Assembly (NCBI GenBank): GCA_903882875.1
Contig: CAIRYQ010000028.1
Coordinates: 1 to 64,000 of the forward strand
DNA length: 64,000 nucleotides
Source: an uncultured Spartobacteria bacterium
Lineage (GTDB): Bacteria; Verrucomicrobiota; Verrucomicrobiia; Chthoniobacterales; Chthoniobacteraceae
Direction: 5' to 3'
Each line of letters opens with the position of its first letter. Positions within the stretch are counted from its first letter, which is position 1. Positions 28,212-37,096 of the stretch are shown here, in pieces. Under the pieces are notes generated by a model. It did not search any database, was not told where the DNA came from, and worked only from the letters and a program-made list of their open reading frames with translations. Both the position numbers and the translations under genes were made by a program.

Positions 28212-29378
28212 ATGGCACTGCCGATCCAATACAGCCTGCGAAACGTTTTCGTCCGCTGGCGCTCGACAATCGCGACGGTGCTCGGCATCGCGCTCGTCGT
28301 GCTCGTGTGGATCATCATGCAGGCGCTCGCGGCCGGGCTGGAGGCCGCCGGCGGCACGACCGGCGATCCGCGGAATCTGCTCATCGTGCGCAAGGGCTCG
28401 GACTCCGAATCCACGAGCCAGATCGGCCTCGATGATGTGCGCTCGATTCAGTACTCGGAAGAAATTGCGCGCGATGAAAAGAACAGGCCGCTGATTTCCG
28501 CAGACACGCTCGTCACCGCATATCTGCCGCGCGCCGGCGGTGCGGAAGGCGGGGCCAATGTGATTTTCCGCGGCGTCTCGCCGAACGGTCCGCCGCTGCG
28601 CCCGCAGGTGCGGCTTGTCGCGGGCCGCTGGTTTGTGCCGGGAAAGCGCGAGGCGGTCACGAGCGTGCGGCTCGCACGGCGCTTTGCCGGCGTGAATGTC
28701 GGCGACGAGATCAAGCTCGGTTCGCGCACGCTCACCGTGGTCGGGCAGTTCGACGCGGGCGGCAGCGCCTTCGACTCGGAGGCGTGGATGGATTCCGACG
28801 AGGCACGCTCCATTTTCAACCGCGCAAACTACGCCAGCGTGCTCATCCGCCCCGTGGATGCCGCGGCCTCTGCACGGCTGAAGACTCGGCTCGAAAGCGA
28901 TCACCGCCTGACAATGCGCGTCGTGCCAGAAATGGAATACTACGCACAGCAGACGAAGACCGCGGGGCCGATTCGCTTCGGCGGAAATGTGATCGCCACC
29001 GTGATGTCCATCGGCGCGGTACTAGCCGCGATGAATACGATGTATGCAAGCGTCGGCGCACGCACACGCGAGATCGGGACGCTGCGCGTGCTCGGATTCC
29101 GCAGGCGCTCAATCGTCGCGACGATCCTCATCGAGGGGACGTGCCTCGCGTTCATCGGCGGCGTCATCGGCGGCGCATTCTCGCTTCTGGCGAACGGCTA
29201 CAAGACGGGCACGATGAATTTCCAGACGTTCAGCGAGACAGTCTTCGAACTCACCGTGACCGCGCCGACCCTCGCGAAGGGCCTGGCCTTTGCCGCGCTC
29301 GTCGGCCTGCTCGGCGCGCTGCTGCCGGCGCTGCGCGCATCGCGGCTGCCGGTGATCGAGTCGTTGAAGGCCGTCTGA
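28212..29378 (+). CDS. ABC transporter permease, MacB/FtsX type
   Basis: A 388-residue permease: one N-terminal transmembrane helix (STIATVLGIALVVLVWIIM), a MacB-type periplasmic core domain (~55-250) and three C-terminal helices of the FtsX domain, with the hallmark VGARTREIGTLRVLGFRRRSI. Such permeases work with a cytoplasmic ATPase and an adaptor in lipoprotein release, peptide export or macrolide efflux. The adaptor gene follows after 20 bases, but no ATPase gene is adjacent on either side. Confidence 0.88.
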   Translation: MALPIQYSLRNVFVRWRSTIATVLGIALVVLVWIIMQALAAGLEAAGGTTGDPRNLLIVRKGSDSESTSQIGLDDVRSIQYSEEIARDEKNRPLISADTLVTAYLPRAGGAEGGANVIFRGVSPNGPPLRPQVRLVAGRWFVPGKREAVTSVRLARRFAGVNVGDEIKLGSRTLTVVGQFDAGGSAFDSEAWMDSDEARSIFNRANYASVLIRPVDAAASARLKTRLESDHRLTMRVVPEMEYYAQQTKTAGPIRFGGNVIATVMSIGAVLAAMNTMYASVGARTREIGTLRVLGFRRRSIVATILIEGTCLAFIGGVIGGAFSLLANGYKTGTMNFQTFSETVFELTVTAPTLAKGLAFAALVGLLGALLPALRASRLPVIESLKAV

Positions 29379-29398
29379 TCCGCGCTACACTCGCGCAC

Positions 29399-30385
29399 AT
29401 GGACGCGGCAAAATTGCAGACCATTCAGATTTCGGAAGGCAGGCGGCAACGCTCGCAGGGCTCGTTCCGATACATCATCCTCGGCGTGATCGCCGCGACC
29501 GCCGTCGCCCTCTACATCGCGAAGCCGTGGGCCACCGACGCGCGCACCGGCACCGGCAAGGCTGTGCAACCCGGCGAAAAATCCGCCAAACCCGCCGCGG
29601 TCGCGCCCGCCAATGAAAAGCCCGCGAAGGCCGGCGACGCGCTGCTCACCGTCAGCGGCTACATCATCAACCGCGAGCGAATCGAGCTCAGCCCGCGGAC
29701 GATGAACGAAGTAAAGTGGATCGGCGTGAAAAAGGGCGACCCGGTGAAGCAGGGCGAGATCGTCGTGCGGCTCGACGATTCGGAGCAAAAGGCGCGCATC
29801 GCTGAAATCGAAGGCCAGCTCGCCGTCGCGCGCGTCGCGGTGGAGCGCGCGAAGATCAATTTTGAACGCGTGAAAAGATTGCGCCTCACGCAAAATGAGA
29901 CCGCCGAACGCGAAGACGAGGCGCGGCTCGCCGTCGCGTCCGCGGAGGCGCAGGTGCGCCAGCTCGATGGCACACGTTCAATGGCGCAGGTGTGGCTCGA
30001 GTGGACCGTGATCCGCTCGCCGATTGACGGCGTCGTGCTGGAAAAACTTTCCCATCCCGGCGAACTCGTGACGCCTCAGACCTTCGGCGGCACCGGCACC
30101 CACGGCCCGAGCAGCGCGCTGCTCTCGCTCGCCGATCCGAACGATCTCCAGGTCGAGGTGGACATCAGCGAAGCGGATCTCCCGAAGGTCTCGATGAACC
30201 AGCCATGCCGCGTGAGCCCCGAGGCATGGCCGGAAAAAGTGTACGCCGGCATCGTGGCCGAGATCGCACCCGAGGCCAACCGCCAGAAAGGCACTCTCCA
30301 GGTGAAGGTGAAAATCGAAAAGCCGGATCGTTTCCTCACGCCCGAGCTGAGCGCGAAGGTGGAGTTTCTGAAGGGCGGCGGTTAG
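29399..30385 (+). CDS. Periplasmic adaptor (membrane-fusion) protein
   Basis: A 328-residue HlyD/MacA-like adaptor. It has one N-terminal membrane helix (YIILGVIAATAVALYIA), a linker rich in Pro, Ala and Lys, then a lipoyl-like half (LSPRTMNEVKWIGVKKGDPV) and a coiled-coil hairpin (~135-195; AEIEGQLAVARVAVERAKIN). The second lipoyl half (VIRSPIDGVVLEKLSHPGE) and a beta-barrel (SLADPNDLQVEVDISEADL) follow. It pairs with the upstream permease. Its last 50 bases overlap, in the opposite direction, the end of lnt. Confidence 0.88.
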   Translation: MDAAKLQTIQISEGRRQRSQGSFRYIILGVIAATAVALYIAKPWATDARTGTGKAVQPGEKSAKPAAVAPANEKPAKAGDALLTVSGYIINRERIELSPRTMNEVKWIGVKKGDPVKQGEIVVRLDDSEQKARIAEIEGQLAVARVAVERAKINFERVKRLRLTQNETAEREDEARLAVASAEAQVRQLDGTRSMAQVWLEWTVIRSPIDGVVLEKLSHPGELVTPQTFGGTGTHGPSSALLSLADPNDLQVEVDISEADLPKVSMNQPCRVSPEAWPEKVYAGIVAEIAPEANRQKGTLQVKVKIEKPDRFLTPELSAKVEFLKGGG

Positions 30386-32009
30386 CCCTACGCGACGCAG
30401 CAGTGATTACGATCACAAGCAACGACAGCACTCCGCACGCGGCGGAAAATGCCTCGCCGTGCCGTGTGTAGAACGTCTCGCGCAGTTCGACTGGAACGCT
30501 CACCGGCTGGATCTTCCAGCCTTCGGTGAACGGCTCCATCCAACGATCCACCCGACCGAAACTGTCCACCGACGCCGTGATGCCGTTGTTCGTGCAGCGC
30601 ACCATCGGGCGGCGGTTTTCGATGCAGCGGAAAATCGCGTCGTTCATGTGCTGGTCGAGTTCCGCCGTGCGGCCGAACCATCCGTCATTCGTGAGATTCA
30701 CGAGCAGGTGCGCGCCCAGCTTCACCTGCGCACGCGTGATGTCGCCGCGCGTGTCCTCAAAGCAAATCAGCGGTGCGAGTTTCAGCGCAGGTTTTGCGAG
30801 TGAAAACAAACCGGGCGATTTTCCCGGCTTGAAATCGCCCTCGACCATGCCGCCGAAAATCGGGCCGAGCAGCGGGCGCAGCGGCAGATATTCGCCGAAG
30901 GGAACGAGCTGCTGCTTGTCGTAAAACTGCGGCTCCTTTTCCCCCTTCTGGATGAAGGCGGCGCTGTTGTGATCTTCCCCGCGCGCGCCGCCGCGGTTCA
31001 GATCATCGGTGCCGATCATCAGCGCCGGGACGAGCGCCGCTCGCTCGCGTACCCACGCGAGTGTGTCCGCATCACAGAGCATCCCGCCGGGGACGGATGC
31101 CTCCGGCCACAGGAGCAAATCCGGCGAGGCAGCGGAGGCGAGATCGCTCAGAAATTCGATCCGATCACAAATCTCGTCTCCGCGATCCCTGTCCATCTTG
31201 TCCCGCTGCGAAATGTTCGGCTGCACCGCGGCGACACTCAGCGGCACGGTCTTTGCCGGCGACTGCTGCGCGTGAATGAGCACGCGCGTGCCGAAGCCGA
31301 ATGCGAGCACGACGAGCCCCGCGGTGATCGCGAAGTCAAAGTGCGGGCGCAGGCGGATGCGTCCGATCTCCGCGCGCACGCGGAGGACGGTGATGAGCAG
31401 GATCGCATTGCACATCACGAGCAGGAAGCTGAGGCCGCCGACGCCGGTGAATTCTGCGATCTGGATGAGCGCGAGATCGCGGTGCAGCGCGAGGCCGAGC
31501 TTGTTCCAGCCGAAGCCGGAGAGCATCCAGCCGCGAGTCCACTCGAGCGCGACCCACGACGCGGCGCAGAAAATCGCGATGCCGAGATTCCGCGACGACT
31601 GCAGCAGTTGCGGACGCTCGAACGGCGCGAGCGGATCGGGCGGCGGCAGCGGCCGGAACTGTGCGCCCGCGATCCATCCCGTGAGCCACGCCCACATCGC
31701 CGGGTAGAGCGAGAGATAGGCGGCGAAGAGCAGCGGCAGGCCGTTCAGCGCACGCGAGCCGAAGAGCGGCGCGAGTTCCCGAAACCATGAAAATGTCGTG
31801 GTGAAAAAGACGAGCCCTGCGACGTAGCCGAGCGTGAAGTGCCGCAGCCCGCGCCGCTTTTTGTGCTGCGGAATCCACACCGCCATGAGCAGCGGGACGA
31901 GCGCGATGAATGCAAGCCCGCCGGCATCCGCAGGAGGAAAACTCAGCGTGAGCAGCGCACCGCTGGCCAACGCCGCCAGCCACGGCCATGCGCGTTTCAA
32001 AAACTTCAC
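30336..32009 (-). CDS. lnt: Apolipoprotein N-acyltransferase
   Basis: A 557-residue inner-membrane enzyme that adds the third acyl chain to lipoproteins. Multiple helices occupy residues 1-245, followed by a nitrilase-like periplasmic domain with Glu in LLLWPEASVPGG, Lys in QFYDKQQLVPFGEYLP and Cys in APLICFEDTRGD, the expected triad. HLLVNLTNDGWFG is a further signature. The start codon is GTG, overlapping the stop of the upstream aminotransferase gene (GTGA). The 3' end overlaps the convergent adaptor gene by 50 bases. Its presence agrees with the many lipoproteins predicted here. Confidence 0.93.
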   Translation of the reverse strand: MKFLKRAWPWLAALASGALLTLSFPPADAGGLAFIALVPLLMAVWIPQHKKRRGLRHFTLGYVAGLVFFTTTFSWFRELAPLFGSRALNGLPLLFAAYLSLYPAMWAWLTGWIAGAQFRPLPPPDPLAPFERPQLLQSSRNLGIAIFCAASWVALEWTRGWMLSGFGWNKLGLALHRDLALIQIAEFTGVGGLSFLLVMCNAILLITVLRVRAEIGRIRLRPHFDFAITAGLVVLAFGFGTRVLIHAQQSPAKTVPLSVAAVQPNISQRDKMDRDRGDEICDRIEFLSDLASAASPDLLLWPEASVPGGMLCDADTLAWVRERAALVPALMIGTDDLNRGGARGEDHNSAAFIQKGEKEPQFYDKQQLVPFGEYLPLRPLLGPIFGGMVEGDFKPGKSPGLFSLAKPALKLAPLICFEDTRGDITRAQVKLGAHLLVNLTNDGWFGRTAELDQHMNDAIFRCIENRRPMVRCTNNGITASVDSFGRVDRWMEPFTEGWKIQPVSVPVELRETFYTRHGEAFSAACGVLSLLVIVITAASRRANRRPSETPPSRSARA

Positions 32010-33139
32010 GCGTGGAATTCGGCAATTTTTCCGATGACGTAGTCCACCTGCGCGGGCGAAAGCTCCGGGTAGATCGGCAGCGCGACCGACTCGCGTGCGG
32101 CGCGCTCGCTCTCGGGAAAATCACCATCGCGATGGCCCAGGTCGCGGTAGCACTCCTGCAGGTGCAACGGCAGCGGGTAGTAGATTTCCGAGCCGATTCC
32201 CGCGGCGGTGAGGTGCGCGCGGAGAGCGTCGCGACGCGGCGAGCGAATGATGAACTGGTTGTAGATGTGGTGGTTTTCCGTGCCGGTGCCGGCCCACGGC
32301 TCGACGGGGAGCGTGAGCACTTTGTCCAGTCCTCTCGCGATGAATCCCTCTCGGTAACGCGCGGCGTTTTTCCGACGGGCCGCGCCCCATGTGTCTAGGT
32401 GCGGAAGTTTCACGGTGAGGACTGCGCTCTGGATCGCATCAATGCGGAAGTTGCCGCCGATCCATTTGTGAAAATACCGCGGCTCCATGCCGTGGTTCCG
32501 CAGCGCGCGGATTTTCGCGGCGAGCGCGTCGTCCGCACAGGTGACCATGCCGGCGTCGCCGAACGCGCCGAGGTTTTTTGTCGGGTAAAATGAGAACCAT
32601 CCGGCCTCACCGATCGCGCCCGCGCCGCCGAGCGGATGCCGTGCGCCGAGCGCCTGCGCCGCGTCTTCGAGCACGGGGACGCCGTATTTTTTTCCGAGAG
32701 CGAGAATCGCCGCCATGTCCGCGCAGCAGCCAAAAAGGTGGACGGGAATGATCGCCTTTGCGTTCGCATTTTTCCGCAGCGCGTCTTCGAGCGCGTCGGG
32801 CGAGATGTTGAACGTCGCGGGGTCTATGTCCACAAACACGGGCCGCGCACCGAGGCGGCTCACGCAGCCGGCGGTCGCGAAAAATGTGTATGGCGTCGTG
32901 AGCACGACGTCGCCCGGCCCGATGCCGAGCGCCATGAGCAGGACGAGCTGAGCATCCGTGCCGGAAGACACGCCGATGCAGTGCTGCGCTCCGCAGTACG
33001 CCGCGACGGCCTTTTCAAATGCCTCGGTCTTTGGCCCGAGCACAAGCGCCTGACTGTCGCACACGGCCTCGATTTCGGCCATGATGCGTGCCTTGAGCGG
33101 TGCGTATTGAGCGCGAAGATCGAGAAGCGGAACCTGCAT
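32006..33139 (-). CDS. DegT/DnrJ/EryC1/StrS-family PLP aminotransferase
   Basis: A 377-residue sugar aminotransferase-like protein. The family start VPLLDLRAQYAPLKARI is present, as are the cofactor motifs GVSSGTDAQLVLLMALG, PVLEDAAQALGA and the PLP-binding lysine in FSFYPTKNLGAFGDAG. Such enzymes aminate nucleotide-linked keto-sugars for lipopolysaccharide or glycan synthesis. The stop overlaps the GTG of lnt. No other nucleotide-sugar genes are next to it, so the substrate is unknown. Confidence 0.9.
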   Translation of the reverse strand: MQVPLLDLRAQYAPLKARIMAEIEAVCDSQALVLGPKTEAFEKAVAAYCGAQHCIGVSSGTDAQLVLLMALGIGPGDVVLTTPYTFFATAGCVSRLGARPVFVDIDPATFNISPDALEDALRKNANAKAIIPVHLFGCCADMAAILALGKKYGVPVLEDAAQALGARHPLGGAGAIGEAGWFSFYPTKNLGAFGDAGMVTCADDALAAKIRALRNHGMEPRYFHKWIGGNFRIDAIQSAVLTVKLPHLDTWGAARRKNAARYREGFIARGLDKVLTLPVEPWAGTGTENHHIYNQFIIRSPRRDALRAHLTAAGIGSEIYYPLPLHLQECYRDLGHRDGDFPESERAARESVALPIYPELSPAQVDYVIGKIAEFHA

Positions 33140-33275
33140 GCGCGCACCATGCGGAACGCGGCGCGCGCGCGTCGAGGCGGTTTTGTGCTGGCGTGAAAAA
33201 ATCCCGGCTGCGAGAGCGTGATGCTGCGGCCCGGCTCCAGCTCGACGTTCGCAGTCGTACTGCTCAGCGACTGCG

Positions 33276-33650
33276 TCAGCCCCTCTTCCAGTCGAGCACA
33301 CCCTTCCGGATGGCATAGACGTAGCCGACGGTGACGAGCGAGAGGAAGCCGGCCATGCCCCAGAAAATCACGCTGCCGTGCGCCTTGAGCATCTGCGTGA
33401 AATTCACGGCCCAAGGGTAGAGGAAGACCACCTCGATGTCGAAGAGGATGAACAGCATCGCCACGAGGTAGAATTTCACCGAGAAGCGCGGCTGCGCCTC
33501 GCCCTGCGGCAACATGCCGCACTCGTAAGCGGCATCCTTCGCCGGGGTGCGTTTCGCGGACTTTCCGAGAAGCACGCTGATGATAAGTGCAGAGATCCCG
33601 AAGCCGAGAACGATCCCGACTTGGATGAGGATGGGCAGGAATTCCTTCAC
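33276..33650 (-). CDS. nuoA: NADH-quinone oxidoreductase subunit A
   Basis: A 124-residue protein with three transmembrane helices and the conserved NuoA/NdhC segments YECGMLPQGEAQPRFSVKF, YLVAMLFILFDIEVVFLYPW and FLSLVTVGYVYAIRKGVLDW. It contributes to the quinone-proximal membrane part of complex I. The gene begins three bases after the stop of the small upstream gene. No other nuo gene is next to it: 136 bases of non-coding sequence separate it from the aminotransferase gene. Confidence 0.95.
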   Translation of the reverse strand: MKEFLPILIQVGIVLGFGISALIISVLLGKSAKRTPAKDAAYECGMLPQGEAQPRFSVKFYLVAMLFILFDIEVVFLYPWAVNFTQMLKAHGSVIFWGMAGFLSLVTVGYVYAIRKGVLDWKRG

Positions 33651-33653
33651 CGG

Positions 33654-33968
33654 TCAGATCGCGGGGGTGACGTTCGTCTGGAGCGTGGCGAGCTGCTTGG
33701 CGAGACCCTTGTAGGTTTTCTTACCATCCTTGCCGACGGTGATTTTTACCATGCCGCGTCCGACCAAAGCCTGAAGCTTCTCGTATGAGCGGAGGCGGAG
33801 CATCTCCTCGCCACCGCTGGCGGCGTTGCGCGCCTTGAGATTTTCATGCACGACGTCAAAAAGATCCTTGAACTCATATCCGGCCTTGCCAGACAGCACT
33901 GCGGCGAGTTCCTCCGTCACCAAATCAGGGAGACGACGACTGAATGCAGGTTTTTTCGTGATAGACAT
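33654..33968 (-). CDS. Small conserved-type hypothetical protein upstream of nuoA
   Basis: A 104-residue basic protein. It has a helical N-terminus (SRRLPDLVTEELAAVLSGK) and a central RLRSYEKLQALVGRGMVKIT that looks like a winged-helix or small regulatory fold ending in Lys-rich sequence. No family recognised. It is the first gene of a two-gene unit with nuoA (gap three bases). A TAGTATAAA-like -10 box sits at about 33974-33983, only six bases from the ATG, so a short-leader or leaderless transcript is possible. Confidence 0.6.
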   Translation of the reverse strand: MSITKKPAFSRRLPDLVTEELAAVLSGKAGYEFKDLFDVVHENLKARNAASGGEEMLRLRSYEKLQALVGRGMVKITVGKDGKKTYKGLAKQLATLQTNVTPAI

Positions 33969-34111
33969 AGGGTGTTTATACTAACACAAATCCGGCCGCA
34001 AACGAGCGAAATCTTCCCGACCGTAACGCGCTGGCGCATTTTGCTGACCCACCGTTATTTACGGATTGGAAACGGCGGGCAACGAGGGCCGGTTGGCTGA
34101 CACTTGCAACT

Positions 34112-34720
34112 TTACGGTTCCTCGATCCGGCCAGCCGCCTTCAGCCCGTGCCCGCTGAGTTCGAAGACCTCCAGGCTCACCTTCGCCGCCAGACTTCGCC
34201 AGGCTTCCAGAATCATCGGCGCATATTCGGACAGGTCCACCCCGATCCCCGGAAATACGAACACGGTCTGGCGGTTCGGCATGACGAGCAGCATCTTCGG
34301 CCCGAAGACGTCCTCGAACTGCTTGCGAAATTCCGGCGCGAACACCGTGACGCACACCGGAAATCTGTCCGAACGCAGCGCGGCATATTCCACGACGTTC
34401 TTCGAATTCCTCACCCAATCCACCTTCACATGCCTCAGCCAGTCCGACGCCGTCAGCGCCGTCACCTTGCGCACGGCTTCCTCATTCAGCCCGGCTGCCA
34501 TCCATGAGCCGACGGTCAGAAATTCCACGCCGCTCTCGCCCATCCGCGCCGGCGCAAGCACGGTGGACTTCGCGCCGCCGAACGGGAATGATATCTCGTT
34601 CCCCATGAATTTCGGCACCGGGAGAAAGAACCAGTCGTTCGCATTTGCGACACAGGCGGACAGCAGGAAGATGAATGCGAGCAGCAGACGAGGCGTGCGA
34701 TTCCCTTCCCCGCCACGCAA
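34112..34720 (-). CDS. Hypothetical exported protein, probable TTG start
   Basis: A protein of about 202 residues with a signal or lipobox segment (RLLLAFIFLLSACVANAND) and no family I recognise. No ATG precedes this signal in a sensible position; a TTG at 34718-34720, after an AGCAGG, gives the best start. The mature part has VPKFMGNEISFPFGGAKS and ends in a compact alpha/beta region (VMPNRQTVFVFPGIGVD). It is transcribed divergently from ruvA, with 21 bases between the starts. Confidence 0.5.
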   Translation of the reverse strand: MRGGEGNRTPRLLLAFIFLLSACVANANDWFFLPVPKFMGNEISFPFGGAKSTVLAPARMGESGVEFLTVGSWMAAGLNEEAVRKVTALTASDWLRHVKVDWVRNSKNVVEYAALRSDRFPVCVTVFAPEFRKQFEDVFGPKMLLVMPNRQTVFVFPGIGVDLSEYAPMILEAWRSLAAKVSLEVFELSGHGLKAAGRIEEP

Positions 34721-34741
34721 GCACCTGCTACCGCTCCGCGC

Positions 34742-35344
34742 ATGATCACGCACCTCTCCGGCACGCTCGTCGAATCGCTCCCCACGCACATTGTCCTCGA
34801 TGTCGGCGGCGTTGGTTATCATGTGCTCATTCCACTTTCGAGCTACGACAAGCTCCCCGCCACCGGCACGCAACTCAAAATCCTCACCCACCTCGCCATC
34901 CGCGAGGACGCACACGTGCTCTACGGCTTCATGAGCGCCGCAGAACGCGACCTTTTCCGCCTGCTCGTGAACCACGTCAGCGGCATCGGGCCAAAGACCG
35001 CGCTCGACGTGCTCAGCGGCACGAGTGTCGCGTCGTTCAAGGCGTGCGTCGTCGCCGGCGACGTCGCTGCACTTTCGAGGACAAAGGGCATCGGCAAAAA
35101 AACCGCCGAGCGAATCGTGGTCGAGTTGAAGGACAAGGTCGGCATCGCCGCCGCATGGGAAGCCGCCAGCACCGCACACGCGCCCTCGGCGGAAGATGCG
35201 AAAATTACCGACGCCGTCCTCGCGCTGATCGCCCTCGGCTACAAGCAGGTGGACGCGCACAAGGCCGTGAAACAAGCCGTCGCCAAGACGCCCGACGCAG
35301 CCGTGGAATCCCTCGTCACCGCTGCGCTGAAACTGCTGCTGTAA
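34742..35344 (+). CDS. ruvA: Holliday junction branch migration protein RuvA
   Basis: A 200-residue protein of normal family length. An N-terminal OB fold (MITHLSGTLVESLPTHIVLD) is followed by two helix-hairpin-helix motifs (NHVSGIGPKTALDVLSG and RTKGIGKKTAERIVVELKDK) and a C-terminal RuvB-contacting domain (DAVLALIALGYKQVDAHKAV). RuvA binds four-way junctions and loads the RuvB motor. Neither ruvB nor ruvC is adjacent in the window. Confidence 0.97.
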   Translation: MITHLSGTLVESLPTHIVLDVGGVGYHVLIPLSSYDKLPATGTQLKILTHLAIREDAHVLYGFMSAAERDLFRLLVNHVSGIGPKTALDVLSGTSVASFKACVVAGDVAALSRTKGIGKKTAERIVVELKDKVGIAAAWEAASTAHAPSAEDAKITDAVLALIALGYKQVDAHKAVKQAVAKTPDAAVESLVTAALKLLL

Positions 35345-35358
35345 GGTGCCGCAACGCA

Positions 35359-35378
35359 GCGAGGTTTGCAAACCTCGC
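35359..35378. terminator. Perfect 20-bp palindrome between convergent genes
   Basis: GCGAGGTTTGCAAACCTCGC is a perfect 10+10 palindrome in the 34-base gap between ruvA and the convergent phosphodiesterase gene. The position suggests a bidirectional terminator or a dispersed palindromic repeat. There is no clear T-run, so intrinsic termination is uncertain. Confidence 0.45.
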
Positions 35379-36998
35379 CTACTTTGCTTCCTGCGCGCCG
35401 TTGCCCTCGATGAAGTAGGTCGCGCCCTGGAAGGTCGCGGTGCGAAGGTATTGCATCCACTTCACTGTGCCGAGATCGCATGAAGCTTCGATGCGGTTTT
35501 CCTCGGGCTTTGCCTCAGTCGGCACGCGTTCGCGAAGGGCCTCGAAGAGCACGCGCCCGTCGAGCTTCGCGAGCGGGCGGATGCCCAGGAGCCAGAGCAT
35601 CGTCGGCGCGACATCAATGTTTCCGGACGGAAGTTCGTCGCGCCAGCCGACGCGGAGGTCCGGCCCCGCACCGATGAGCGTGTTCGTCTGATCGAACGGG
35701 CTCAGCGAGCCGTGCATGCCGAGGCCGATTTTTTTTGCGCCATCCTGCGTGAGCGTTCCCGGCACTCCGAATTCATTTTTCTCCGCGGTCCACCGCGAGG
35801 CGACGACGACATCCGGCGCATCCGGCGAATCCACCCGCGCGGCACTGAGCGGGAATGTCCCCTCGATCGTCCCGCGGGAAAAAATCACGCCGCTCGACGG
35901 AGCCGCCTGCAATGCGCGCACGAGTTTCGCGATGACACCCTCATCGTGTCCGATCACGTAGAGCAGCAGCGTCGCGCCGGTGTTCACGATGAGGATCTCG
36001 CCATTCGCCGGCGGCGCGGCGAAGGCCCGCTGAGCGTGGAGCCCGGCGTCGGCGCACAGTTTCACGACATCCGCGGACGCCGAGATGGTGGAGAATCCGT
36101 GATCGGACACCACGAAGATGTCCGTCTTTTCGAGCACACCCTTTTCCTTCAGAGAGTCGAGCACGGTGCCGAGGCGGTCGTCCGCGCTGCGCAACGCGGC
36201 GAGCGCGATGGGCGAGCCGGGCGCGGTGGCGTGCTGCGAAAAATCCGGGTCGCTCATCCAGAGCACGGAATATTTCGGCACGCCCACCTTCCACAGTTCG
36301 CCGGTGAGGACAGCGGCCGTCCAGCGATCCTGCTCGCTGTTGGGAAATGTGATCGTTTTCGGAAACTCGCCGACCGTCTTGCTCAGTCCCGCCGCAGCAT
36401 CCGCCGGGGCGCTTTTGCCTCCGAAGACATCCACTGATTCGCGCGCTGCCCGCGACTTCCGCACTTCGGCACGATCCTGGAGAATCGCGACGGCTTTCGT
36501 CCCAGCCACGGCGGTACGGAAGCCGGCCTTTTGCACGGTCTCCGCGACGGTCGGGCCGGCGATGTGCATCCCGTGCTTGATCTCATCATCCTTGCGCACG
36601 ACTTCCAGTTCTTCGGTGGCGACACCTTTGCGCGGATCGATTGCGGGACGGAATTCCCGGTTGCCGATGATGCCGCTGTGCGACGGATACAGCCCGCTCG
36701 CGATCGCGGTGCCGTTCACTTCCGTCGTGGATGGAAATGCGGGATGATGGTTTGCAAAGAACACGCCGCGCTGCGCGAGCGCCCACAGATTCGGCGTGTT
36801 TTCCTCGCTCACAAGATCGGGCCTCATGCCGTCCCACACCATTACGACGACATGCTCCGCTTTTCCGCGTTCCTCGGAGAGCAAATATTTTTCCGCGGGC
36901 TCGTCCGACGCGGAATCCTGCGGGCCGCCCTTCTTTTTTTCGCACGAGACGAATGCGAACAACGCTGTGAAGCAGGCGAGGAATGCGGGGGATCTCAT
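35379..36998 (-). CDS. Lipoprotein of the alkaline phosphatase / nucleotide pyrophosphatase superfamily
   Basis: A 539-residue type-I phosphodiesterase-like enzyme. The start at 36998 gives a lipoprotein signal (FTALFAFVSC, lipobox cysteine ~19). Metal and catalytic residues are in place: Asp in VVVMVWDGMRPD, the nucleophile Thr in HPAFPSTTEVNGTA, Asp and His in MSDPDFSQHATAPGSP, Asp-His in VVSDHGFSTI and a late His in GLGMHGSLSPFD. It should hydrolyse phosphodiester or phosphonate-type substrates in the periplasm; which is unknown. The broken sigma-factor gene lies 98 bases upstream on the same strand. Confidence 0.87.
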   Translation of the reverse strand: MRSPAFLACFTALFAFVSCEKKKGGPQDSASDEPAEKYLLSEERGKAEHVVVMVWDGMRPDLVSEENTPNLWALAQRGVFFANHHPAFPSTTEVNGTAIASGLYPSHSGIIGNREFRPAIDPRKGVATEELEVVRKDDEIKHGMHIAGPTVAETVQKAGFRTAVAGTKAVAILQDRAEVRKSRAARESVDVFGGKSAPADAAAGLSKTVGEFPKTITFPNSEQDRWTAAVLTGELWKVGVPKYSVLWMSDPDFSQHATAPGSPIALAALRSADDRLGTVLDSLKEKGVLEKTDIFVVSDHGFSTISASADVVKLCADAGLHAQRAFAAPPANGEILIVNTGATLLLYVIGHDEGVIAKLVRALQAAPSSGVIFSRGTIEGTFPLSAARVDSPDAPDVVVASRWTAEKNEFGVPGTLTQDGAKKIGLGMHGSLSPFDQTNTLIGAGPDLRVGWRDELPSGNIDVAPTMLWLLGIRPLAKLDGRVLFEALRERVPTEAKPEENRIEASCDLGTVKWMQYLRTATFQGATYFIEGNGAQEAK

Positions 36999-37096
36999 GG
37001 CAATGTGGACGTGGAGTGGACAGCGAATCTGCACCGGCGTCAAAGCCTCGGCTGTATTTGCCGCAGCCTTTTTGAAAAGGGGCGGCAGGCCGCGAC

